From Ligilactobacillus faecis (GTDB lineage: Bacteria; Bacillota; Bacilli; Lactobacillales; Lactobacillaceae): a stretch of 64,000 nt of DNA. The translations under genes and the position numbers were made by a program. Shown here in pieces: positions 26,536 to 34,993 of the stretch. The notes beneath the pieces are model-generated. The model saw only the letters and a program-made list of their open reading frames with translations. It was not told the origin of the DNA and searched no databases. Every line of letters starts with the position of its first letter. Position 1 is the stretch's first letter. The stretch is from positions 534,501-598,500 of the forward strand of contig NZ_CP123639.1 of the NCBI RefSeq assembly GCF_029889745.1. Reading direction: 5' to 3'.

Positions 26536-26561
26536 AAAGGAGTTGGCAAACCAACTCCTTC
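26536..26561 (-). terminator. crcB-operon terminator, right copy of the duplication
   Basis: This is the perfect 10-bp stem AAGGAGTTGG/CCAACTCCTT just after the second crcB stop codon (26565). It is the copy that still serves the urease/crcB transcript. Confidence 0.85.
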
Positions 26562-26564
26562 TTC

Positions 26565-26960
26565 TTATTTAGCAAAATCACTTAAATCAGTACGTAAAAC
26601 GACCTTTAACCCTAAGTAGACCGCTAATAGACCTAAAAGCATATTAGCTGCGATATAGCCTAACCCGACTAAAATATGTGTGGCATCAAATAGATCAACG
26701 ATCCCATCTGCAAACGATGAAAAAGTCGTCAACCCACCACAAAAGCCGGTTGAGGTCAATTTACCAAATTCAGCCGATAAATTTTTCTTGAATAGACCAG
26801 CACTGATCAAGCCGATCAAAAAACAACCACAAACATTAACGACTAAGATCGCAAATGCTTCTGAAACACTAGGACCGATCAAAGTTTCACAGACATACCG
26901 CAAAGCACCCCCAAAGAAACAACCGATCCCAACTAACCATAATTCTGTCGATTTTTTCAT
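26565..26960 (-). CDS. crcB: Fluoride channel CrcB/Fluc, second subunit
   Basis: This is a 131-residue, four-helix membrane protein. Conserved Fluc features are GCFFGGALRYVCE near the N-terminus, VNVCGCFLIGLI in helix 2 and the helix 3 break STGFCGGLTTFSSF, which carries the Phe-box and the central Na+ site. Fluc channels work as antiparallel dimers and let fluoride leave the cell. Many Gram-positive bacteria encode two different subunits side by side, as here, suggesting a heterodimer. The start has AGGGG upstream. It follows the first crcB by 18 bases. Confidence 0.92.
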   Translation of the reverse strand: MKKSTELWLVGIGCFFGGALRYVCETLIGPSVSEAFAILVVNVCGCFLIGLISAGLFKKNLSAEFGKLTSTGFCGGLTTFSSFADGIVDLFDATHILVGLGYIAANMLLGLLAVYLGLKVVLRTDLSDFAK

Positions 26961-26978
26961 TGCAAGTTCCCCTCAACT

Positions 26979-27356
26979 TTAAAATAGCCGTCCTAAGCCT
27001 AGGCCTAAGTAGACACAAACGATACATAAGACTACACTACCGCACCAGTAAAGTGCCCCGTGCGCAAACTTTTGTTGTTTGAAATATTTAAACGTCTCAA
27101 GTGAAAAAGTTGAGAAAGTCGTTAAACCGCCACAAAAACCACCGGCTAGTAAAGTGTTTCCAAGTTGAGATAAAGATCCTTGGGCAACTAAAGCGGCAAA
27201 GATCCCGATCAAAAACGAGCCGACTAAATTAGCAGCTAAAGTTCCATACGGAAAAGTAGCTGTTTTTTTGTTGAACCAATCTGAAAACAAGCTTCGTAAG
27301 CAGCCGCCAAAGAAAGCGCCTAGACCAGCAGCCCCAAAGCCAAGCCAAAATGTCAT
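26979..27356 (-). CDS. crcB: Fluoride channel CrcB/Fluc, first subunit
   Basis: This is a 125-residue, four-helix protein with the same signatures: GLGAFFGGCLRSLF, NLVGSFLIGIFA and AGGFCGGLTTFSTF. It begins 23 bases after the ureD stop codon, with no terminator between them, so it is probably the tenth gene of the amt-urease transcript. Fluoride is a known inhibitor of nickel ureases, which makes a functional link plausible. No fluoride riboswitch is visible in front of it. Confidence 0.92.
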   Translation of the reverse strand: MTFWLGFGAAGLGAFFGGCLRSLFSDWFNKKTATFPYGTLAANLVGSFLIGIFAALVAQGSLSQLGNTLLAGGFCGGLTTFSTFSLETFKYFKQQKFAHGALYWCGSVVLCIVCVYLGLGLGRLF

Positions 27357-27379
27357 TTTTATTCCTCTTCTCTTACACG

Positions 27380-28225
27380 TTAACTATAAGTTCGATCATT
27401 TTTCCGTAATTGTAATGGAGCATAACCTTTGAAGTGTTCACGGTAAAATTCGATAAACTGATTTTGGATCTGACGATTCATATAACCATCAAAACCTAAG
27501 ATCCGTAAAACTGCCCCATTATTTTCCAGTAAGGAGATACCAAACCTAACATTTTCTGCTTTTTCTACGATCGCTTCGCGTGCTTGAGCAACAAAATCAG
27601 CATCGATCTTTTCATCGATCACAACGACCGAATTAAAGTTAGTATATCCTTCAAAATAACCTAGCTCATCTAGTTGATCCTCATGTGGAGTACATAACAA
27701 ATAATCATTATACACTAATCTGCCCCCAACTTTGATGCGCGTCCGCATTCCGACATCACGATATTGGAAACGTTTTTCATCTGGTGACCAACCACTAGTT
27801 AAGCCGTCTGTTAAGATCAAAGAAGCATTTTTGGCTAGATCGATATCCATATATTGACGGTAATAAGCATTCTTATATGGAATCACTTCGTCCATATAGT
27901 ATTCCAAAAAGGCACCTTCAGCTAATCTGATCGTTGTTTCCTGACATGTTTGTTTTAAATTATCACATTTATAGACATAATTCGGTGTTTGAGTCGTTAA
28001 AACAGCATGGGCATCTTTTTCTAGTTCGATATCGACTTTGTACTGTTCACCTTCAGTAAAGCCACCACCAGTTGAGATCAGGAAATAATACGGTAACTGG
28101 CCTTCAGTTGCTGGAATAACAGAAGAGATCCGCGAATTTCCCTTATGATATAGTCTTTGCGCGATCGTTCGACCATTTCGTGGGAGAAATTTCATCTCGA
28201 TCACGCCATCGTACTTCTTTTCCAT
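27380..28225 (-). CDS. ureD: Urease accessory protein UreD (UreH)
   Basis: This is a 281-residue protein of the UreD family, recognisable from YYFLISTGGGFTEGEQY, TTQTPNYVYKC and LEYYMDEVIPYKNAYYRQ. UreD binds the apo-urease first and scaffolds UreF and UreG during nickel insertion. It starts four bases after the ureG stop. Placing ureD last, after ureG, is the usual order in Gram-positive urease clusters (ureABCEFGD). Confidence 0.95.
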   Translation of the reverse strand: MEKKYDGVIEMKFLPRNGRTIAQRLYHKGNSRISSVIPATEGQLPYYFLISTGGGFTEGEQYKVDIELEKDAHAVLTTQTPNYVYKCDNLKQTCQETTIRLAEGAFLEYYMDEVIPYKNAYYRQYMDIDLAKNASLILTDGLTSGWSPDEKRFQYRDVGMRTRIKVGGRLVYNDYLLCTPHEDQLDELGYFEGYTNFNSVVVIDEKIDADFVAQAREAIVEKAENVRFGISLLENNGAVLRILGFDGYMNRQIQNQFIEFYREHFKGYAPLQLRKNDRTYS

Positions 28226-28229
28226 CTTA

Positions 28230-28859
28230 TTAGTTTTCCTTATCTTCTAAATCTTCTAGTAAACAATTCTTTTTGATCCAAGCGATCACACTTTGAAGAC
28301 CTTCATCTTTTTTCAAGTTGGTAAATAAGAAAGTCCCGTCATTTCTAAACATCTCTGAATCGCTCTTCATCCGTTCAAGATCTGCCCCAACATATGGTGC
28401 TAAGTCGATTTTGTTGATGATAAAGAGGTCGGATTTGATCATCCCTTGACCAGCTTTCCGAGGGATCTTTTCACCTTCGGCCACATCGATGATGTAGATC
28501 GAAAAATCAACTAACTCTGGACTAAAAGTTGCAGCCAAGTTATCGCCACCACTTTCAACAAAGATGATATCAAGTTCGTTGTTGAAACGCTCTTCTAATT
28601 CATCGATCGCGGCTAAGTTCATCGAAGCATCTTCACGGATCGCTGTGTGTGGGCAGCCACCTGTCTCGACCCCGATGATCCGGTCTTCACCTAAGACCGA
28701 ATTTTTTACCATAAACTCAGCATCTTCTTTGGTATAGATATCATTTGTGATGACGGCCATATTGTAGTCATCTTGCATCGCACGTGTCAACCGTTCGATC
28801 AACATCGTCTTTCCTGAACCAACTGGTCCACCAACACCGATTTTAACTGCTTTTTTCAT
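28230..28859 (-). CDS. ureG: Urease accessory GTPase UreG
   Basis: This is a 209-residue SIMIBI GTPase. P-loop GGPVGSGKT lies at residues 9-17. The Cys-Pro-His metal site occurs in [33 protein letters not shown] and the guanine-specificity NKID are also present. It carries Ni2+ and powers its transfer into urease through GTP hydrolysis. All residues expected for function are visible. Confidence 0.97.
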   Translation of the reverse strand: MKKAVKIGVGGPVGSGKTMLIERLTRAMQDDYNMAVITNDIYTKEDAEFMVKNSVLGEDRIIGVETGGCPHTAIREDASMNLAAIDELEERFNNELDIIFVESGGDNLAATFSPELVDFSIYIIDVAEGEKIPRKAGQGMIKSDLFIINKIDLAPYVGADLERMKSDSEMFRNDGTFLFTNLKKDEGLQSVIAWIKKNCLLEDLEDKEN

Positions 28860-28871
28860 TTTTTAGTCCCC

Positions 28872-29585
28872 CTACGACATAAATAATCTTGAGCCTTGTG
28901 TTTCATGTTTGATCTGAGCTAATTCAAGTCCCGGAACATTAGCCCCTAAATAGGCTTCATCAAGCTTTTTGACCACTGGATAAAGATCACCTAAAAGCGC
29001 GATCACATCATGCAAAACGACTTGCCCGTCACGTTGACCTAACGGGATCGCCCGAACTGCATTTTGGACCATCGTTGAACCGATACTATAGCCATACATC
29101 ATAAAAGTATCCATTAAAGATAATTTTTGATGTTTAGCAAAGATCGTAAAGACGATCGCCGGACTCCCAGCTGATTCGCCTGCCTTGATCCGAGCTTCAT
29201 AAGTATCAAGCGGTTTGATCGTCCCATACATCCGTTTGATCAAAGCTAACATCTGCTTTGCGATCAACTTTTGACCATTACGCGTTTCAAGTGCTAATGT
29301 CGAATTTGTAATAATGTCATCATATTCCCATAATTTTTCAAGCTCATCTTTTTCTAAAGCCCGCCAACAAAGAACGGTCAAAAGACCTTCACCGTATTTG
29401 AACTGTGATTTGAAATAATTTTCGAACCATGTTTGAAATTCAGGTGCTTTTTTGATCCGACGGTCATGAAGATAGTTTTCCATCCCAAACGAATGATTGA
29501 ATGTTCCGATCGGAAAAGTTGAATCACAGATCTGGAAAACTTCAAGATGATCTAAAAGTGTCTGCAATTTGTGCTTATTTTCCAT
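28872..29585 (-). CDS. ureF: Urease accessory protein UreF
   Basis: This is a 237-residue all-helical accessory protein. The conserved N-terminal block [19 protein letters not shown] and the C-terminal [20 protein letters not shown] mark the UreF family. UreF bridges UreD and UreG in the activation complex. Its start overlaps the ureE end by 11 bases, indicating translational coupling. Confidence 0.95.
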   Translation of the reverse strand: MENKHKLQTLLDHLEVFQICDSTFPIGTFNHSFGMENYLHDRRIKKAPEFQTWFENYFKSQFKYGEGLLTVLCWRALEKDELEKLWEYDDIITNSTLALETRNGQKLIAKQMLALIKRMYGTIKPLDTYEARIKAGESAGSPAIVFTIFAKHQKLSLMDTFMMYGYSIGSTMVQNAVRAIPLGQRDGQVVLHDVIALLGDLYPVVKKLDEAYLGANVPGLELAQIKHETQGSRLFMS

Positions 29586-30030
29586 TTGTTAAATCCACAT
29601 AACGCAAAGGTTCAGTCAATTGCGCCTTTTCTACCGTATATTTTGTTTGACGTTGATCTAAAGTCTTGACCACAACGGGATCAAAAAGCAAAGTGATCTG
29701 ACCATTTTCAACTTGGACTGGTTTATGCAAGTTACCGAGCAAGTGCGCTAAAACGCCCATATCATCGATATCCTCTGGTACGATCTTGATAACTTCATCT
29801 GGTAAAACGCTCAAAACAACTAAACGCTTTGGTCCGATCTTAAAGGCGGAACCATTTTCAAGTCCTTCGCTGTCATCATCTAAACGAATCCCATAATCGT
29901 TGCCATGATCGGAAGTCACACGTAAGATCCGCTTAGTTAGATCATCACTCTTAACGAGACAAGTTTCGATATGATAAAGTTCTAGATCATTGATCTCATC
30001 AACATTTGCAAACACTTTTGTTAAAATCAT
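29575..30030 (-). CDS. ureE: Urease nickel chaperone UreE
   Basis: This is a 151-residue protein from the ATG at 30028-30030, which has GGAGG 9 bases upstream; the longer frame to 30045 runs through that site. It has the peptide-binding N-domain and the metal-binding C-domain. The C-terminus lacks the His-rich tail seen in Klebsiella UreE, so nickel storage capacity is probably low and it relies on the core metal site. It delivers Ni2+ to UreG. Confidence 0.93.
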   Translation of the reverse strand: MILTKVFANVDEINDLELYHIETCLVKSDDLTKRILRVTSDHGNDYGIRLDDDSEGLENGSAFKIGPKRLVVLSVLPDEVIKIVPEDIDDMGVLAHLLGNLHKPVQVENGQITLLFDPVVVKTLDQRQTKYTVEKAQLTEPLRYVDLTNGK

Positions 30031-30056
30031 GTTGTATTCCTCCATTATTACCCAAA

Positions 30057-30088
30057 CAAAGGGCCGAGACGATCGGTCCTGCCCTTTG
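30057..30088 (-). promoter_or_regulatory. Intercistronic hairpin between ureC and ureE
   Basis: CAAAGGGC (30057-30064) and GCCCTTTG (30081-30088) are perfectly complementary, with an inner CCGA/TCGG. No T-run follows on the minus strand, so it is more likely an mRNA-stabilising or partial-attenuation element than a true terminator. It separates structural from accessory genes. Confidence 0.6.
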
Positions 30089-30128
30089 CTCGATTATCTT
30101 CAAGTTGTATTTTTACTTACTCATCTTT

Positions 30129-31850
30129 TTAGAAGAGGTAGTAACGTTGTGCTAAGGAAGCTGTCTTGATCGGATCACAAGTGATCAATTTACCGTCGAT
30201 CGTAACATCGAATGTATGTGGATCAACTTCGATCGTACTTGGCACATAGTTATTCAACTTCATATCACGTTTTGTCAAATTACGAGTGTTATGCACTGGT
30301 AAAACGATCTTGTCTAAGCCAAGTTCTTCTTTGATACCATGGTCATAAGCATATTTTGAAACAAAAGTAATATTTGTTGCACCGACAGCTTTACCTTCAG
30401 CACCATAAAGATCGCGCATCATCCGTGGTTCAGGTGTTGGCAAACTTGAGCTTGCATCCCCCATGATACCGTATGTGATCATCCCACATTTTAAGACCAT
30501 CTTAGGCTTTGTCCCAAATTTTTCAGGTGTCCAAATAACTAAGTCAGCAAATTTACCAACTTCAACAGAACCGATGTAATCTGAAACACCGTTGACGATC
30601 GCAGGGTTGATCGTGTATTTAGCCACGTAACGCTTGATCCGATTATTATCGTTGTATTCACTATCGCCTTCAAGTGGGCCACGTTGAGCCTTCATCTTGT
30701 CAGCTAATTGCCAACAACGCATAGCAACTTCACCAACACGCCCCATAGCCATCGCATCAGAAGTCATGATACTCAAAGCACCCATATCATGTAAAACGTC
30801 TTCAGCTGCGATCGTTTGTTTACGAACACGTGATTCAGCAAACGAAACATCTTCAGGAACTTTAGGGTCAAGGTTGTGACAAACCATGACCATATCAAAT
30901 AATTCATCGATCTCATTATCTGTATATGGGTTAGTTGGGTTAGTTGAAGAAGGCAAAACATTCTTTTGACCTGCAACGACCATGATGTCCGGCGCATGTC
31001 CACCACCAGCACCTTCAGTGTGGAAGGTGTGCACTGTCCGACCTTTGAAGGCATCGATCGTATTATCGACAAAGCCACCTTCGTTCAATGAATCGGTATG
31101 TACGGCAAATTGTACATCGTATTTATCAGCAGCTTTCAAGGAATTATCGATCCCAGCAGCTGTAGCACCCCAGTCTTCGTGAGTCTTGATCGCACAAGCC
31201 CCAGCTTCGACCTGTTCACCGATCGTTTCAGGAACATCACCAGTACCTTTAGCCATGACCCCTAAGTTGACTGACATATGATCTGTCGCTTGTAACATCC
31301 GGTGAATGTGGTAAGCACCGGGAGCACATGTCGCTGAGTTAGAGCCATCAGCTGGACCAGTACCACCACCAAAGAGCGTCGTGATCCCGTTGTCTAAAGC
31401 TGCGTGAGTCAAACCAGGCGATAAGTAGTGAACGTGTAGATCGATCCCACCAGCAGTAACGATCAATCCTTCACCGGAGATCGCTTCAGTACTTGCACCG
31501 ACAACAAAGTCGATGTCATCCATATTATCTGGGTTACCACCTTTACCGATCGCTAGGATCTTGCCATCACGAATACCGATATCAGCTTTAATGATCCCCG
31601 TATAATCGATGATCGTTGCTCCTGAAATGATCGTATCAGCAACAAGGGGATTATCTTTCCGCATTTCAGTTGCGTTTACTCCCATGCCGTCACGTAAAAC
31701 TTTACCGCCACCAAATTTGCTTTCTTGACCGTGAACAGTCAAGTCTTTTTCGATCGCAGCAAACAAGTTCGTATCACCTAAACGAACACTGTCGCCTACA
31801 GTTGGACCAAACATTTGGGAATATTGTTTTCTGTCCATTTTGAAACTCAT
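30129..31850 (-). CDS. ureC: Urease alpha subunit UreC (catalytic)
   Basis: This is a 573-residue amidohydrolase-fold subunit that hydrolyses urea to ammonia and carbamate at a di-nickel centre. The nickel-ligand pair HVHYLSP (near residue 137), the Lys to be carbamylated in [10 protein letters not shown] (near 220), and the flap His in [13 protein letters not shown] (near 321) are all intact. Length and motifs match active ureases. The gene starts 17 bases after ureB. The natural partners UreA and UreB are separate proteins here, as in most bacteria. Confidence 0.98.
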   Translation of the reverse strand: MSFKMDRKQYSQMFGPTVGDSVRLGDTNLFAAIEKDLTVHGQESKFGGGKVLRDGMGVNATEMRKDNPLVADTIISGATIIDYTGIIKADIGIRDGKILAIGKGGNPDNMDDIDFVVGASTEAISGEGLIVTAGGIDLHVHYLSPGLTHAALDNGITTLFGGGTGPADGSNSATCAPGAYHIHRMLQATDHMSVNLGVMAKGTGDVPETIGEQVEAGACAIKTHEDWGATAAGIDNSLKAADKYDVQFAVHTDSLNEGGFVDNTIDAFKGRTVHTFHTEGAGGGHAPDIMVVAGQKNVLPSSTNPTNPYTDNEIDELFDMVMVCHNLDPKVPEDVSFAESRVRKQTIAAEDVLHDMGALSIMTSDAMAMGRVGEVAMRCWQLADKMKAQRGPLEGDSEYNDNNRIKRYVAKYTINPAIVNGVSDYIGSVEVGKFADLVIWTPEKFGTKPKMVLKCGMITYGIMGDASSSLPTPEPRMMRDLYGAEGKAVGATNITFVSKYAYDHGIKEELGLDKIVLPVHNTRNLTKRDMKLNNYVPSTIEVDPHTFDVTIDGKLITCDPIKTASLAQRYYLF

Positions 31851-31867
31851 AAACTATTCCTCTTTTC

Positions 31868-32212
31868 TTAGCTTAACTTGTGGTCAAGGCCACGATTGTC
31901 ATTATCTAAGTAGCCGTCGACTTTATCATTGAAACCAAAGACACGACGTTTACCACCCATATCGATCAAAGACACAGTCCGTTTTTCACCAGGTTCAAAA
32001 CGAACAGCTGTCCCAGCCGGGATGTCAAGGCGCTTACCCCATGCCTTGTCGCGATCAAATTGTAGACCACGTTCATTAGCTTCATAGAAGTGGAAGTGAG
32101 AACCGACTTGCACAGCACGGTCACCAATATTTTTTACTTCAACTTTGATCGCATCGTAGCCTTCGTTACATAATACGGGTTCGTCAGCTAATTTATATTC
32201 TCCTGGAACCAT
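31868..32212 (-). CDS. ureB: Urease beta subunit UreB
   Basis: This is a 114-residue protein from the ATG at 32210-32212 ([20 protein letters not shown]), the start that matches UreB proteins. A TTG 13 codons upstream (32251) is possible but gives an atypical N-terminus. The conserved core [20 protein letters not shown] is present. No strong ribosome site precedes the ATG. The 160-base gap to ureA is unusual for this operon. Confidence 0.93.
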   Translation of the reverse strand: MVPGEYKLADEPVLCNEGYDAIKVEVKNIGDRAVQVGSHFHFYEANERGLQFDRDKAWGKRLDIPAGTAVRFEPGEKRTVSLIDMGGKRRVFGFNDKVDGYLDNDNRGLDHKLS

Positions 32213-32238
32213 TTGAATTTCTGCTATATAAATGTGAC

Positions 32239-32327
32239 TAAGTATCGTCAACTATAAAGAAGACGATATTTAAGAAAGAAATATAGTTTTTCCTTTCATA
32301 AATTTAGGCATTTGCCTTAAGTATCGT
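32239..32327. repeat. 10-bp direct repeats bounding a small insert between ureA and ureB
   Basis: TAAGTATCGT occurs at 32239-32248 and 32318-32327. Between them an inverted repeat, AACTATA (32250-32256) and TATAGTT (32282-32288), could fold. This looks like a small inserted or duplicated segment that widened the ureA-ureB gap. Confidence 0.4.
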
Positions 32328-32372
32328 ATGCTCATCAGTTGCACATTTTAACTTTCTAACTGATAGATCCAA

Positions 32373-32675
32373 TTATTGGATCGGATCGTGGATCGTAACT
32401 AATTTTGTTCCGTCAGTGAAGGTCGCTTCAACTTGGATCATTGGGATCATCTCAGGAACACCTTCCATGACATCTTCACGAGTCAAAACTTGACGACCTT
32501 CATCCATCAATTGAGAAACCGTCTTGCCCGCACGAGCACCTTCTAACACAAAACTTGTGATCAAAGCCACACTTTCAGGATGGTTCAATTTGATCCCGTT
32601 ATTCTTTCTGTTTTGAGCGATCATGCCAGCTAAACTGATGATCATCTTTTCACGTTCACGCTCTGTTAATTGCAT
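32373..32675 (-). CDS. ureA: Urease gamma subunit UreA
   Basis: This is a 100-residue protein starting [20 protein letters not shown], the canonical UreA N-terminus. The conserved [20 protein letters not shown] and the end [21 protein letters not shown] are present. It forms the trimeric (alpha-beta-gamma)3 holoenzyme with UreB and UreC. AAGGAG precedes the start. Confidence 0.97.
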   Translation of the reverse strand: MQLTEREREKMIISLAGMIAQNRKNNGIKLNHPESVALITSFVLEGARAGKTVSQLMDEGRQVLTREDVMEGVPEMIPMIQVEATFTDGTKLVTIHDPIQ

Positions 32676-32700
32676 ATTTAAAACTCCTTTCTGCTACAGT

Positions 32701-33219
32701 TTATTTAGGCCAAACGCCAGTCAACATCATAAAGCCTGGGATCCAGGCTGTGATGATCCCTTCTAAAACGCCTAACCAACCGACAAAATTGCCGAGATTT
32801 TTCTTCATAACTGTTTCGATAAAACCTGTCAACCAAAGGATGCCCCATAGCCACCAGATGATACCATACCAGGCGTTACCGCCGTAACCTTGGAAACATA
32901 ACAATCCTGCTGGGATCGAGTTGATAGCTACAAATAAGCTATACCAGCCATATAAACGTTGATCGAGCTCATAGATCGTATTTATTGCCGTATAAAGGTA
33001 TGTAAATGCGAACAAAAGTCCTGTTGCGCTTGCGTAATACCAGCTAGGATCTGCATTTTTAGCCACACCGATCGAGATCGCGATGATATTTAAGATCAAA
33101 CCTAATCCACCAGTAAAGATGTTCATCACAACGACCGATTTGTCATTGATTTTTGTTAGTCGGCAAAGCCCATTACTCATCAAGACCATGCCAACATAAA
33201 GTAAGATCACGCCTAACAC
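32701..33219 (-). CDS. ureI: UreI/AmiS-family urea channel
   Basis: This is a 172-residue membrane protein with six to seven hydrophobic helices, starting at a GTG with GGGAGG upstream. WYYASATGLLFAFTYLYTAIN and NAWYGIIWWLWGILWLTGFIE fit the UreI/AmiS family of hexameric urea or amide channels. In acid-tolerant bacteria it admits urea to cytoplasmic urease. It lacks the long His-rich periplasmic loop of Helicobacter UreI, so strict acid gating is not implied. Position directly before ureA supports urea as the substrate. Confidence 0.92.
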   Translation of the reverse strand: MLGVILLYVGMVLMSNGLCRLTKINDKSVVVMNIFTGGLGLILNIIAISIGVAKNADPSWYYASATGLLFAFTYLYTAINTIYELDQRLYGWYSLFVAINSIPAGLLCFQGYGGNAWYGIIWWLWGILWLTGFIETVMKKNLGNFVGWLGVLEGIITAWIPGFMMLTGVWPK

Positions 33220-33258
33220 TTAGTTTTCACCTCCCTTCAAGTCGACAACTAGAAGAAG

Positions 33259-34467
33259 CTATTTTTCGTCGTAAGCTGTCTCTTCAAGTAAGGTCTTATC
33301 CAAACCTTCTTCGATCTGTTTTTGAGTTGGTTTGATATTTGTAAGTGCACCTAAGATCTTGAGTAAGACGTATGTCAAGATAAAGGCATAGATCGCAACT
33401 AACACGACCCCACCAACTTGAACGAGCAATTGGTGAGCACTAGCTCCGACACCATTGACTGTCTTATCAGCCAAAAGTCCGATCAAGATCGTTCCGGTAA
33501 AGCCACCGACACCATGAACGCCCCAAACATCTAAAGCATCATCCCAACCTTGTTTTTCGCGGAAACCAACGGCTAAATTACAGATCACACCAGCAACGAT
33601 CCCAACAATGATCGCAGAACTTGGTGCAATATAACCGGCACAAGGTGTGATCGTGGCTAGACCAGCAACTGAACCAGTCATAACATCGACAAAGTTGATC
33701 TTGCCACGTAAAACTTTAGCCATGATCAACCAAGCGATCATCCCAGTTGCAAGCCCGATCAAAGTATTCGTAAAGGCCTTTGTAGCTAAAGCACCAGCCG
33801 AAAGAGCTCCACCTGAGTTGAAACCAAACCAGCCAAACCAAAGAAGTCCTGTCCCGATCGCAGCTGCCATCAAGTTATTTGGATGCATTCCTTGTTTAGC
33901 GACTTTTCGTTTTCCTAAAACAAAAATACTTGCTAAAGCGGCAAAACCGGCTGTCGTATGGATGACAGTCCCACCAGCAAAGTCAACAAAGCCCCATTTT
34001 GAGAGGAAGCCTTCGCCCCAGACCCAGTGACAAACTGGGATATAAACTAAAAGCGTCCAAAAGATCAACAATAAAATGTAACCTTTAAGATTTAAACGTT
34101 CTGCAAAAGCCCCAGTCATCAAAGGTACTGTGATCACACAAAACATCAATTGGAATAAAAAGAAAAGTGCAAATGGGATCGAAGCTGCATGAACTGCATT
34201 TGGAACAAGCCCCACGTGTGCTAAACCAAAGTAATCAGTAAAGTTTCCGATCACCCCATGGATATCTTTCCCAAATGCAAGGCCAAAGCCACCATACATC
34301 CAGATCAAAGTCACGATCCCCATCGAGATGAATGACTCCATCATAATAAATAAGATACTGCGCTTCCGAGCTAGACCCCCATAAAAGAAGGCAAGGCCTG
34401 GTGTCATCAAGCAGACCATCGCAGTACAAAGCATCATAAAGGCAGTATCGCCACTATTAATTGCCAT
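33259..34467 (-). CDS. amt: Ammonium transporter Amt
   Basis: This is a 402-residue protein with about 11 membrane helices, starting at the ATG at 34465-34467 with GGAGGGA upstream. AFFYGGLARKRSILF, the twin-His pore region and WLGWFGFNSGG-like sequence (LWFGWFGFNSGGALSAG) are typical. It is the first gene of the urease operon. No GlnK/PII gene follows it, which is unusual for amt operons. Co-transcription with urease suggests it recovers or vents the ammonium made from urea. Confidence 0.93.
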   Translation of the reverse strand: MAINSGDTAFMMLCTAMVCLMTPGLAFFYGGLARKRSILFIMMESFISMGIVTLIWMYGGFGLAFGKDIHGVIGNFTDYFGLAHVGLVPNAVHAASIPFALFFLFQLMFCVITVPLMTGAFAERLNLKGYILLLIFWTLLVYIPVCHWVWGEGFLSKWGFVDFAGGTVIHTTAGFAALASIFVLGKRKVAKQGMHPNNLMAAAIGTGLLWFGWFGFNSGGALSAGALATKAFTNTLIGLATGMIAWLIMAKVLRGKINFVDVMTGSVAGLATITPCAGYIAPSSAIIVGIVAGVICNLAVGFREKQGWDDALDVWGVHGVGGFTGTILIGLLADKTVNGVGASAHQLLVQVGGVVLVAIYAFILTYVLLKILGALTNIKPTQKQIEEGLDKTLLEETAYDEK

Positions 34468-34567
34468 ATGTAGTCCCTCCAAAATTTTTTCAGGTAAAAA
34501 TCCTTCGCATTTAAATCTACTCTTATTTTTAGAATGAAATCTTTTAACTTTTTAATTCAAATAAAAA

Positions 34568-34608
34568 AAAGGCGTTTCCGCCTACTGTTAACGTCTAAAT
34601 ATCGTTAA
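34568..34608 (-). promoter_or_regulatory. Tandem hairpins with T-run in the amt-urease leader
   Basis: On the minus strand TTAACG and CGTTAA (34603-34608 and 34588-34593, nine bases apart) are followed immediately by AGGCG-GAAA-CGCCT (34570-34583) and eight T. The second is a compact intrinsic terminator about 100 bases before amt. The first could be an operator or an upstream stem. Confidence 0.5.
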
Positions 34609-34849
34609 AATATTTGTACTTCTCTATTTTGTAACGGCTTTTTTGAGCTTTGAACGTTTACTTTATCGCTCAAAATCGTAAAAATAACACAAAATTATGT
34701 TTTAAAGTAATATATAACGGACTTTTAAAAGCAAGATTCACCCTTATAATTTCCTTGTATCTTAAATCTATTAAATAGGTTATGCGCAGGGAACAAAATA
34801 TTTGAACAAATTTAGTCAAAAGCACTACTTTCAGGGGAGGATAAAGTTA

Positions 34850-34927
34850 ATGAGCAAAGACGCTTTGTTCGAGTTGCACTTACACAGGACCACATTTTAC
34901 ATAGTAAAAGTTAGTTTTATCGTATAG
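34850..34927 (+). CDS. Possible 25-residue leader peptide upstream of cbiM
   Basis: An ATG preceded by the strong ribosome site GGGGAGG opens a frame that begins MSKDALFELHLHRTTFYIVK and stops after five more residues. It lies 66 bases before cbiM and downstream of a TATAAT. It has two His in an HLH arrangement. It may be a regulatory leader peptide or the remnant of a gene; only the ribosome site argues that it is translated. Confidence 0.4.
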   Translation: MSKDALFELHLHRTTFYIVKVSFIV

Positions 34928-34993
34928 AGCACATTTTGTATCAGTCTTTTTAGTGATTTTAGATACCGCAATTTTTAGAAAAGAGGTTTTATC

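Larger units (their letters stand above)
34468..34993. other. 526-bp divergent control region between amt-urease and cbiMQO
   Basis: The left third holds the amt leader with tandem hairpins. The middle holds a TATAAT (34745-34750) oriented to cbiM. The right third holds a 25-codon frame and the cbiM leader. I could not match it to any known riboswitch class. Confidence 0.5.
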
